From NCBI GenBank assembly GCA_030673645.1, contig DAOVIO010000124.1:1-12230 (forward strand): 12,230 bases of DNA, read 5' to 3'. The translations under genes were made by a program, and so were the position numbers. This DNA is from JAGLSB01 sp023135955. GTDB lineage: Bacteria; Bacteroidota; Bacteroidia; Bacteroidales; GCA-2748055. Positions 1 through 8,002 of the stretch are shown here, one piece after another (positions within the stretch are counted from its first letter, which is position 1; each line of letters begins with the position of its first letter). The notes under the pieces are model-generated. The model saw nothing but the letters and a program-made list of their open reading frames with translations. It ran no database searches and was not told the origin of the DNA.

Positions 1-3000
1 GTCCTTCATGCATTTTTGTATATTCCGATACCATATGCAAACCAATTCCCATTCCAGGAATTTTACTATTATCTGACCTGTAAAATCGTTCGAAAAGATG
101 TTTAAGTTTTTTTTCTGGAATTCCTGAGCCGCTGTCAGATACTTCGATTGAAATTGCATCTTTTTGCAAATGGTTCCCAACTAAGTAATAATTTCCTTCT
201 TTTTCGTTTAAGAACGGTGGCTTCACTAAAGTAATTCTCAAGCTAATTGAGCCCTCCACAGGAGTATATTTAAAGGCGTTTGATAATAAATTGAAAAATA
301 CCTTATCCATTTTATCAGGATCAATAACGATCGGAATACTACTTAATTCGGACTCGAAAGTAAAATCTATGTTATTATCATTAGCATTTACTTTATAACA
401 ATCCCAAACTTCCTGCGCTATTGATACAATATCTGTTTCAACTGGATTAAAAGGTAATTTTCCTAATTCAATCTTGCGGAAATCAATGACTTGTTCTATT
501 AATCTTTTTAGACGCCAGGCATTTCTTTTCATTACCAGTAGATTATTTGTAAGATCAATGCCAGACAAGTTATGCGATAATATATTTTCTAAAGGGGATA
601 CAATTAATGTCAAGGGTGTTCGAAATTCGTGGGATACATTTGTAAAAAACTGTGTTTTTTCTTTAAACAGTTTTTCATCATGCTCGAGCCGCAGTTTTCC
701 TATTCTTATTTGATTTTTCAGATTTTGTCTTAAAATCAACTCTTTAATGGTGAAGAAACCAATTAGACTTATAAATGTCAAATAGACAAAATAGGCATAT
801 CCTGTTTTCCAAATTGGCTTTTTTATGGATATTTCCAACCTGGTTGGCTGCTCACTCCATATTCCATCATTATTGCAGGAAATAACCTCAAAAATGTATT
901 GCCCAGGGGGAATTTTGGTATAGGTTGCAACTAAATCTTTTCCAGCGGTATGCCATTGGTCGCTGTAATTTAGAAGGCGGTATTTAAACTGATTTTTAGA
1001 GGGTAAAAGATAGTTGTCTGCAACGAAATCGAAAGTTAAATTGTTCTGATTATGATCCAGGGTTATTTCGGTTGATTTGTATAATGGATGTTTTATGGGG
1101 CTTTTAGGATCTGATATATTAACTTTCATATCATTAATATATAATGCAGTTATAATTGTCCTTGGTGCATTTGGATTCAATTTAATATACTGGGGTGTAA
1201 AAACATTAAAACCATTTGAACCCCCAAACCAAATATCTCCTGTTTTACTCTTGAAAGAAGCTCCCGGACTGAATTGGTTACCCTGTAAGCCATCTTCGGC
1301 AATAAAATTTCTGAATTCCATTTTTCCCTGATTGAAAGACGAAATACCATTATCAGTGCTTAACCAGAGTGTTCCCTTTTTATCAATTTGAATACCATAA
1401 ACGCTATTTCCTGATAATCCATCATTCATAGTATAATGTGTAAAATCTTTTCCGTCAAATTTATTTATACCTCCTCCTTCAGTACCTATCCAGATATTAC
1501 CATTAAGGTCTTCGCTAATTGAATATATAACGTTACTGTTTATACCATGCTCAACATTATCGTTGTTGAAGTATCTATAAAATCTTGTCTGCCCATCTTC
1601 AAGTTTGCACAAACCTTTTTTCGTACCAATCCAAAGATTCTTTTGAGAATCAATATAAAGTGTAAGAATAGTGTTATTAGATAGGGCAAAGGGATCCAAC
1701 TCATTAGCCTTAAAGTTAATTAGTTCATCGTTAATGAAGCTGTAATAAAACAAACCATATTTATTAGATCCCAGCCATAATCCATCTTTAGTGGCTTTTA
1801 TTGAGTAAAAGCTAATTCTTTGATCTTCAAAGCGGTCGAAATAATGAATAACATCATTTTCTTTATACCATAGTCCATAATAAGAAGTACCGATCCATAA
1901 TCTGTCAAATCTGTCAAATTCTAATGCCTTAATATTATCTGCTTTCCTTTCATCCTTGCTGATCGCAAATTTGGCAAATGTTTTATGTTGAGGATTGAAT
2001 AAGTTTATTTCACCATTTTCCGTGCCTATCCATATGTTCCCTTCAGAATCTTCACTAAATGAACTAACAATATTTGCAGATAGTGAATTGGGATCAGGGC
2101 TTTTCTGATAATGATTAAAATTATTGTCATATCTATTATGGTAAATTAGACCTCCTGAAAATGTTCCGGCCCAAATACCATTTTTTGAATCTGTAAATAA
2201 TTCAAAGATACTTCTGTTCGGAAAGCCACCGGAAGTAGTATATGTAGTAGAAATATTTTTATCAGCGCTCACTACTTGAAGTCCTAATGATGTGGCAATC
2301 CAAATATTGCCATCAAAGTCCTTAATAATCCTTCGAACTCTGTTGAAGGGTAAATGTAATTTCCCTTTTTTATTATAATCGTAATGTTCGATTTCCTTAC
2401 CTGTTGTATCAAGGCAATCAACGCCATGCCATTCATAACCAATCCAAAGTAAATCATTATCAAAGCAGATGTCAACAATCCTGGAAGGTTGTCTGCGGGA
2501 AATTCTTATAAAGGTCTGATATGGTGGTTCAGCCTTAAAAAGAGCACCTCTTCTTGTACCTAACCATAAATTTCCATGGGTATCAAAACATCCTATAGAA
2601 GGCGAGTCATATTGCCCCATAATCTCAATCGGTAAAATCTCTGCAATCTCAGTTTCTGGATTAATGTTGAACAAATTATTATCAGTTATGATATAGAATT
2701 TGTCGTCTTTATCCTGAAAAACCTGAACTATATTATTTGAGATAATTGAGCCTTCTCGGCTAAAGAATTGTTTCCGGAAGAATTGTTCAGTATTTTCATC
2801 GTAATAGTTTAAACCGGTATTCGTTGCAATCCAAATTTTCCCCGTATTATCATAGTGCAATTTCCTGATATTTATCAAAGAAAAAGCATGCTGTCCTTCA
2901 CGGAAGTTTATATGTTTTTTGAATTCGCTTGAATTGTAGGAATAAAGTGCATCCTGGGTGCTGAACCATATACATCCTTTCCCATCCTCGATTATATTTT

Positions 3001-3127
3001 TTATCTCATTATAGGAAAATCCTCCGTCAGGAGATATTATTCTAAAATTAATATTATTGCTTTGACAGAAAGCAATGTTTGTTGAAAAGAAAATTGCTAA
3101 ACCTATATAGATGATGATATTTTTCAT
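1..3127 (-). CDS. Hybrid two-component system-type sensor histidine kinase (partial, 3' end outside window)
   Basis: Reading the minus strand from the ATG at 3127-3125 gives 1042 codons without a stop, running off the left edge. Residues 1-22 form a signal peptide ending in AFCQ. Residues 23 to about 680 hold about 13 propeller repeats of the Reg_prop type with cores such as GNIWIGT, GKIWIAT and DRLWIGT. A Y_Y_Y domain spans about 690-765 (NNLTFDFV, ATYTKIPPGQY, NNDGIW). One membrane helix lies at about 775-794. The kinase core follows: H box FFTNVSHEFRTPLTLI with phospho-acceptor His833, N box LLSNAFKYTP (Asn950), G1 box DSGSGIP (998-1004), F box LFERFYR (1011-1017) and G2 box GMGIGL (1025-1030). 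In this family the propellers sense an oligosaccharide in the periplasm, and receiver plus AraC-type DNA-binding domains usually follow the ATPase domain. Those would lie beyond base 1 and are not seen. Divergent placement beside the susCD operon fits a local PUL regulator. A plain histidine kinase cannot be excluded. Confidence 0.95.
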   Translation of the reverse strand, partial: MKNIIIYIGLAIFFSTNIAFCQSNNINFRIISPDGGFSYNEIKNIIEDGKGCIWFSTQDALYSYNSSEFKKHINFREGQHAFSLINIRKLHYDNTGKIWIATNTGLNYYDENTEQFFRKQFFSREGSIISNNIVQVFQDKDDKFYIITDNNLFNINPETEIAEILPIEIMGQYDSPSIGCFDTHGNLWLGTRRGALFKAEPPYQTFIRISRRQPSRIVDICFDNDLLWIGYEWHGVDCLDTTGKEIEHYDYNKKGKLHLPFNRVRRIIKDFDGNIWIATSLGLQVVSADKNISTTYTTSGGFPNRSIFELFTDSKNGIWAGTFSGGLIYHNRYDNNFNHYQKSPDPNSLSANIVSSFSEDSEGNIWIGTENGEINLFNPQHKTFAKFAISKDERKADNIKALEFDRFDRLWIGTSYYGLWYKENDVIHYFDRFEDQRISFYSIKATKDGLWLGSNKYGLFYYSFINDELINFKANELDPFALSNNTILTLYIDSQKNLWIGTKKGLCKLEDGQTRFYRYFNNDNVEHGINSNVIYSISEDLNGNIWIGTEGGGINKFDGKDFTHYTMNDGLSGNSVYGIQIDKKGTLWLSTDNGISSFNQGKMEFRNFIAEDGLQGNQFSPGASFKSKTGDIWFGGSNGFNVFTPQYIKLNPNAPRTIITALYINDMKVNISDPKSPIKHPLYKSTEITLDHNQNNLTFDFVADNYLLPSKNQFKYRLLNYSDQWHTAGKDLVATYTKIPPGQYIFEVISCNNDGIWSEQPTRLEISIKKPIWKTGYAYFVYLTFISLIGFFTIKELILRQNLKNQIRIGKLRLEHDEKLFKEKTQFFTNVSHEFRTPLTLIVSPLENILSHNLSGIDLTNNLLVMKRNAWRLKRLIEQVIDFRKIELGKLPFNPVETDIVSIAQEVWDCYKVNANDNNIDFTFESELSSIPIVIDPDKMDKVFFNLLSNAFKYTPVEGSISLRITLVKPPFLNEKEGNYYLVGNHLQKDAISIEVSDSGSGIPEKKLKHLFERFYRSDNSKIPGMGIGLHMVSEYTKMHEG

Positions 3128-3194
3128 TTCAAGATCTCAGCTTGACATGTACATTTAACTGTTAAATTTATGAAAATTTATTGTAATGGCTAAA

Positions 3195-3223
3195 CAAGCT
3201 TAAAAGTTCTATCAATCATTCAA
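3195..3223 (-). promoter_or_regulatory. Possible promoter of the sensor kinase gene
   Basis: On the minus strand TTG (3223-3221) is followed after 18 bases by TAAGCTTG (3202-3195). This resembles the Bacteroidota consensus TTG, 17-20 bases, TAnnTTTG, with five of six fixed bases of the -7 element. Transcription would start about 60 bases before the ATG at 3127. The match is imperfect and the region is AT-rich, so this is tentative. Confidence 0.3.
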
Positions 3224-3295
3224 TTAGACCTCTTCATTTCCTGTCAGAAATTCCTATTATTTGAATTAATATTATTCGAAATTAGAGTATCAAGA

Positions 3296-3330
3296 TCGAT
3301 TTAAAAATAGCGGAATAATTCGATTTAAAA
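3296..3330. repeat. 11-bp direct repeat TCGATTTAAAA (two copies)
   Basis: TCGATTTAAAA occurs at 3296-3306 and exactly again at 3320-3330, with starts 24 bases apart. Direct repeats in such a region are typical of AraC-family binding sites, so it is a candidate operator for the neighbouring regulator. Only the repeat itself is seen; the role is inferred. Confidence 0.45.
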
Positions 3331-3473
3331 TTGAACAAGCGTGCCAGAATGAGACATAATTGAAAATGGGGTCAAAAATTTTACATAAAATAGGATAATC
3401 GTGACATTTCCCTGCTACCCTTCCATTTATCTTAGTGTAGATTATACTGTTCATTAAAAATAGAAAATTATGC

Positions 3474-3502
3474 AACTAGTATTTTTTTATCAATAACTAG
3501 TA
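3474..3502. repeat. 8-bp direct repeat AACTAGTA, 21-bp period
   Basis: AACTAGTA occurs at 3474-3481 and 3495-3502. Each copy contains the palindrome ACTAGT. The 21-base period is two helical turns, placing both copies on one face of the DNA. The second copy ends 28 bases before the hydrolase start codon. The position suits a regulator site or promoter-proximal element, but function is not shown. Confidence 0.45.
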
Positions 3503-3530
3503 AAATGTTGTAAATATAAATAGCAAGAAA

Positions 3531-4769
3531 ATGATCCGTCGTATTATAATAATACTATTTGTGACCTTCCTCACAGCTTGCGTGCAATTATTGACAAAGG
3601 AAAGTGAGCAAATCCCACTCGCTTTTAAAAATGCAGAATTGCAAACTGAAAAAATGTTAAAGGAAATAATTGAACAAAAAGGTCAAAACTCAAAATTGTC
3701 TAAAGAAAATTATCAAGGGCTTTTTCCAGGCAGTCTGAATGAAGATGGGTCTTTAAAGCTAATCCCATCACGTGATTGGCGTAGCGGATTCTTTTCTGGC
3801 GAATTGTGGTTCTTGTATGAATACACAATGGATGAGAAATGGAAAGATCAAGCTGAAAAATACACAAGTCTTATTGAACAAGAGAAATTCAACACGAAAG
3901 ACAGAGGCATAGGGTTTAAAATGATGTGCAGTTTTGGAAAAGGGTATGAAATGACTAAAAATGAAGCGTACAGAGATATTTTGATACAATCTGCAAATAG
4001 TTTGCTCACATGTTTCAACGAAAATGTTGGATGCATCAAGTCATGCGACACTGAACATTGGCAATTTCCTGTGATTATTGATAATATGATGGATCTTGAA
4101 TTATTATTCTGGGCATCAAAAGAAACAGGTGATCCGGTTTATTACAATATTGCGGTTAAGCATGCTTATACTACTCTTAAAAATCATTTTCGCCACGATC
4201 ATAGCAGTTATCATGTTGTCAGTTATGATACTATAAGCGGAGATGTATTGAAGAAACAAACAAAGCAAGGTTATTCAGATGAATCAGCCTGGGCTAGAGG
4301 TCAAGCATGGGGATTATATGGATTCACTATGACCTATCGGGAAACAGGTGCCGGAATCTACTACCAGCAGGCAGAAAAAATTGCACATTTCATATTAAAC
4401 CATAGCAATTTGCCAAATGATATGATACCATTTTGGGATTATGACGCACCTGAAATTCCAAATGAATCGCGTGATGTTTCTGCCGCTGCCATAACCGCTT
4501 CAGCATTATATGAATTATCAACCCATGGACCTGAAAAAAATGTCGAATATTCACATGCTGCAGATAAAATAATGAAACATCTATTTGTAAAATACAAATC
4601 TAAGGATGGACAGAACAAGGGATTTATTCTAGATAATTCAACTGGGAACAAACCGGAAAACTTTGAGGTTAATGTTCCTTTGATCTATGCAGATTACTAT
4701 TATATGGAAGCATTATCCAGAAAATATAAATTTCTTCAAGAGTCAAATGCGTATAACAATAACAATTGA
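3531..4769 (+). CDS. GH88-family unsaturated glucuronyl hydrolase, lipoprotein
   Basis: The 412-residue product begins with a lipoprotein signal ending in the lipobox LTAC (Cys17), so it is membrane-anchored, probably facing the periplasm. The rest is an (alpha/alpha)6-type glycoside hydrolase family 88 domain: DWRSGFFSGELW (82-93), CSFGKGYEMT (133-142), WQFPVIIDNMMDLELLFWA (177-195), SYHVVSYD (226-233), QGYSDESAWARGQAWGLYG (246-264), FWDYDAP (301-307) and RDVSAAAITASALYEL (314-329). The family removes the 4,5-unsaturated uronic acid that polysaccharide lyases leave at the non-reducing end of oligosaccharides. Asp184 matches the proposed acid/base (Asp149 of Bacillus GL1 UGL). The other key aspartate (Asp88 there, in the HDIGF motif) is absent: the aligned residues are Arg125-Gly126-Ile-Gly-Phe, with an Asp only two residues earlier (Asp124). 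Activity may therefore be altered. The ATG is the first in frame after the stop at 3501-3503. It leads the susCD operon, 67 bp before susC. Confidence 0.92.
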   Translation: MIRRIIIILFVTFLTACVQLLTKESEQIPLAFKNAELQTEKMLKEIIEQKGQNSKLSKENYQGLFPGSLNEDGSLKLIPSRDWRSGFFSGELWFLYEYTMDEKWKDQAEKYTSLIEQEKFNTKDRGIGFKMMCSFGKGYEMTKNEAYRDILIQSANSLLTCFNENVGCIKSCDTEHWQFPVIIDNMMDLELLFWASKETGDPVYYNIAVKHAYTTLKNHFRHDHSSYHVVSYDTISGDVLKKQTKQGYSDESAWARGQAWGLYGFTMTYRETGAGIYYQQAEKIAHFILNHSNLPNDMIPFWDYDAPEIPNESRDVSAAAITASALYELSTHGPEKNVEYSHAADKIMKHLFVKYKSKDGQNKGFILDNSTGNKPENFEVNVPLIYADYYYMEALSRKYKFLQESNAYNNNN

Positions 4770-4836
4770 TAGTAAAAGAAACCAAGATCGTTAGCGAAAA
4801 ATATGATCTGAATTTTCGATATAAATAGTATTAAGT

Positions 4837-7800
4837 ATGAAAAAATCTAAGCTCTACTTCTTCATCATCTTTTTAGTAGTATTTTTCATTTCTTCTCCAG
4901 TTTTAGCTCAGATTCGGACGATTACAGGAAACGTTACTTCCGAATCCGAAGGAATCTTGCTAGGGGTGAATATTTTCATTAAGGGATCCACAAAAGGAAC
5001 TATTACAAATCCTGAAGGTAATTTTAGTATTGATGTGAAGGATGAAAATTCTGTACTGGTATTTAGCTATATTGGCTATCTGAGTCATGAGATAACCGTT
5101 GGGGACTTAACTGAAATGAATATTACACTTACCCCAAATCTCACTTCTATGGATGAAGTGGTAATAATTGGTTATGGATCATTGCAGAAAAGAGATTTAA
5201 CAGGTTCTATTGCTCAATTAACATCTGTAGATTTTGAAAAAGTTGCTGCATCATCCTTTGAACAAGGACTTGCTGGACAAATGTCTGGGGTACAAATAAC
5301 TACAACAGAAGCTGCACCTGGGGCAGGATTAATTGTTAAAATTCGGGGCAACACTTCAATTAACGCTTCAAGTTCTCCTTTATATGTCATCGATGGTTTT
5401 CCATTAATGGGCAATAATGAAAGTATGGGATCGTCTGATTTTTCTTCTTTTGGCGGACATATCAAACAAAGTCCTCTTTCGACTTTAAATCCTACTGACA
5501 TTGAGAAAATTGAAATTTTGAAGGATGCTTCGGCTACATCAATCTATGGTTCCCGTGGTGCGAATGGTGTCGTTATTATTACAACAAAAGGCGGTGCAAA
5601 TAAAAAGCCTAAACTTACCTTTGATATGTATTATGGTATCCAACAGCCGCCCAAACCAATAGACGTACTTAAAGGAGATGAGTATGTTGATTTTGTAACA
5701 TATGGCCTCGGTTTCGATGATTTTATCGACACTCTTACCAATGAGATCATTTATTCTTCACCCTCTTACAACTGGCAGGAAGAAATATACCAGGTTGCTC
5801 CAATGCAGAATTACAGCCTGGGAATATATGGAGGGAAAGAGACCCTTAATTATGCACTCTCCTTTGGGTATTTTAATCAGGATGGAATTATTGTCAATAC
5901 CAATTTTAAAAGATATACAGTTAATGTAAAACTTAATTTCCAGGTATCAAAAAGATTCAAACTGGGTATATCTTCTAATTTGGGGAATAGCATAAATGAT
6001 GGAACTTTGAGTGCTGTTCAAAGAGGTTGGACAAGACAATTGGGTCCCATAACATATGCATTTCTAGCTCGGCCAGTATTGAGTAATGATGCAGACGGTG
6101 TTGCAGATGTTAATGATTTATATCTCATGAATTCGAATGTAAGTCCATTGAAAATTGTAAATGAGACAGTAAAAGACAATAATAAAGTACAAAGTTTTTT
6201 AAATGGTTATGCAGAGTACCAGTTCTTTGACGGCCTTACATTTAAGTCCAGTATTGGTGGTAATTTTAGTTTCAAACGAGCAGAAGATTATTATCCTGGT
6301 TCTTTTGGAATTGGTAAAAGAAGGGTTGGTGCTGATTTGGCGGCTATATCTACTAATTATTCGGTAAATTGGTTAAATGAAAACACGCTATCATTAAAAA
6401 AGGAAAATGAAATCCACCGGGTGAATGCAGTTGTCGGATTCACATTACAGGAAGATATAACAAGAACATCATTTCAGGCTGCTTATGGATTTGATCAGGA
6501 CAGCCCTGACAACCTATTTAAAATAAATGAAGCCACGATAAAAGATTATGGACAGAAGTCCAATATCCACAGGTGGTCAATGGTTTCTGGATTGGCCAGG
6601 TTAAATTACACATTATTGGATAATTACTTATTTACTGCTTCAATAAGAAGCGATGGTTCTTCACGACTTTCGAATAAAAACAAATGGGCAACTTTTCCAT
6701 CTCTTGCTTTTGCATGGAGGCTCTCCCATGAGTCTTTTTTACAAGATGTTGAAATATTGAGCAATCTTAAAATAAGAGCCAGTTATGGTGTAACCGGCAA
6801 TTCCTGGATACCGCTGGGAAGCAGTTTGTCTGAATTGAACCTTAAGGAACATAATTTTAATAATAAACTGGCATATGGCGTTTATACTTACGAACTCGGA
6901 AACAAAGATTTAACCTGGGAAAAAACCACTCAATCAAACATAGGATTGAATGCTGGTTTTTTCAGTAACAGATTAACAATTGAAACTGATTATTACTATA
7001 AAAAAACCACTGATTTATTGTTTAAAGTTCCCATTCCAATTTCATCTGGATACGAAGAATCATGGAGCAATTATGGAGCAATTGAGAATAAGGGAGTAGA
7101 ATTCTCCTTGAATACAGTAAATATTACCAGTTTGAATTTCACCTGGTCTACCAAATTTAATATCACTTTCCCTACTAATTCTGTTATTGAATTACGCGAA
7201 GGTGTAGATTACTTGCTTCTTAGCTCAGATTTTGGAAGAATAGAGAACGACTACATATTACAGATTGGAGAAGTTGTTGGAAGTTTTTACGGATATGTTC
7301 AGGATGGATTGTATCAGGAAAGCGATTTTGATGAAAATGGCATTCTCCTTGAAGGTATTCCTAGTTACTATTACCAACAGCTTGTATCGGGCGGAGTAAA
7401 AATAAAGGATATTAGTGGAGTTAATGGAGAACCTGACGGAGTTATTGATGGTCATGATCGTACTATTCTTGGAAACGCCAACCCTGATCATTTTGGTGGA
7501 TTGATAAATAAAATTAGCTATAAAGGAATCGATTTGAGTATTGCCTTTCAATGGTCGTATGGCAACCAGGTTTATAATATGGGAAAAGCTCTGGGTATGC
7601 AAAATTCCAGCTACGATAACAGATGGCCAAATTACAGGGATAGATGGACTGAAGAAAATGTTAACTCAGACGTCTGGCATATTAATGGCGCCCCCAAGAG
7701 AGAACATCTTTTATCAACCTATATTGAGGATGGCAGTTATTTAAGGCTGAGCAATATATCCCTGGGTTATAATTTACCTGTCAACCTATGCTTAAGAATT

Positions 7801-7977
7801 AACATTGGCAGTGCCAGAGTATATATTGCCGGCGATAACCTGTTTTTATGGTCTAAATATTCAGGATATGATCCTGATGTAAATACTAGTCGTTATGGGA
7901 ACCTGAATCCTGGTTATGACTTTGGTGGCTATCCTAAATCAAGAAACCTACGTATTGGAACTTCAATTACTTTCTAA
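4837..7977 (+). CDS. SusC/RagA-family TonB-dependent outer membrane glycan transporter
   Basis: The 1046-residue protein has a signal peptide (1-24, ending PVLA before Gln25). A CarboxypepD_reg-like beta-sandwich follows (about 29-105, with ITGNVTSESEGILLGVNIFI), then the SusC hallmark DEVVIIGYG (106-114), a plug domain (about 115-252, with PLYVIDGFP and IYGSRGANGVVIITTK) and a long beta-barrel ending in the aromatic terminus IGTSITF. The near-C-terminal stretch with DGVIDGHDRTILGNANPDHFGG is typical of SusC proteins. Length is normal for the family. There is no STN domain between signal and sandwich, so signalling through an anti-sigma factor is not expected; this fits control by the divergent two-component sensor. 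It would import oligosaccharides across the outer membrane using TonB, capped by the SusD lipoprotein encoded 25 bp downstream. The substrate is not readable from the sequence; the GH88 neighbour suggests a uronate-containing glycan. Confidence 0.97.
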   Translation: MKKSKLYFFIIFLVVFFISSPVLAQIRTITGNVTSESEGILLGVNIFIKGSTKGTITNPEGNFSIDVKDENSVLVFSYIGYLSHEITVGDLTEMNITLTPNLTSMDEVVIIGYGSLQKRDLTGSIAQLTSVDFEKVAASSFEQGLAGQMSGVQITTTEAAPGAGLIVKIRGNTSINASSSPLYVIDGFPLMGNNESMGSSDFSSFGGHIKQSPLSTLNPTDIEKIEILKDASATSIYGSRGANGVVIITTKGGANKKPKLTFDMYYGIQQPPKPIDVLKGDEYVDFVTYGLGFDDFIDTLTNEIIYSSPSYNWQEEIYQVAPMQNYSLGIYGGKETLNYALSFGYFNQDGIIVNTNFKRYTVNVKLNFQVSKRFKLGISSNLGNSINDGTLSAVQRGWTRQLGPITYAFLARPVLSNDADGVADVNDLYLMNSNVSPLKIVNETVKDNNKVQSFLNGYAEYQFFDGLTFKSSIGGNFSFKRAEDYYPGSFGIGKRRVGADLAAISTNYSVNWLNENTLSLKKENEIHRVNAVVGFTLQEDITRTSFQAAYGFDQDSPDNLFKINEATIKDYGQKSNIHRWSMVSGLARLNYTLLDNYLFTASIRSDGSSRLSNKNKWATFPSLAFAWRLSHESFLQDVEILSNLKIRASYGVTGNSWIPLGSSLSELNLKEHNFNNKLAYGVYTYELGNKDLTWEKTTQSNIGLNAGFFSNRLTIETDYYYKKTTDLLFKVPIPISSGYEESWSNYGAIENKGVEFSLNTVNITSLNFTWSTKFNITFPTNSVIELREGVDYLLLSSDFGRIENDYILQIGEVVGSFYGYVQDGLYQESDFDENGILLEGIPSYYYQQLVSGGVKIKDISGVNGEPDGVIDGHDRTILGNANPDHFGGLINKISYKGIDLSIAFQWSYGNQVYNMGKALGMQNSSYDNRWPNYRDRWTEENVNSDVWHINGAPKREHLLSTYIEDGSYLRLSNISLGYNLPVNLCLRINIGSARVYIAGDNLFLWSKYSGYDPDVNTSRYGNLNPGYDFGGYPKSRNLRIGTSITF

Positions 7978-8002
7978 ATCAATATAATTAAGCATATCGA
8001 TA

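Larger units (their letters stand above)
3128..3530. promoter_or_regulatory. Divergent intergenic control region of the PUL
   Basis: These 403 bases separate the two divergent genes and hold no convincing coding sequence. They contain a weak minus-strand promoter match (3195-3223), an 11-base direct repeat (3296-3306 and 3320-3330) and an 8-base direct repeat with a palindromic core (3474-3481 and 3495-3502). No full consensus promoter is seen for the plus-strand operon. The best -7-like octamer is TATCTTAG at 3428-3435, without a TTG at the right distance. The hybrid sensor-regulator would be expected to bind here; this is inferred from position. Confidence 0.5.

Noticed and set aside
1077..1331. 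84-codon plus-strand frame within the sensor gene
   Set aside because: The minus strand here encodes clear propeller repeats and the start of the Y_Y_Y domain, so this is a shadow.
3290..3475. 61-codon minus-strand reading frame in the divergent intergenic region
   Set aside because: No recognisable motif or signal, it overlaps both direct-repeat sets, and such short frames are expected by chance in AT-rich DNA.
4783..4820. Short inverted repeats between the GH88 gene and susC (AGATC/GATCT and CGAAAA/TTTTCG)
   Set aside because: Stems of only five or six pairs with long loops and no T-tract; too weak to call a terminator or attenuator.
5214..5501. 95-codon minus-strand frame inside the susC plug
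   Set aside because: Antisense shadow of the conserved plug domain; no independent support.
7258..7602. 114-codon minus-strand frame inside susC
   Set aside because: It lies antisense to a well-supported susC barrel region and its product resembles no known protein.
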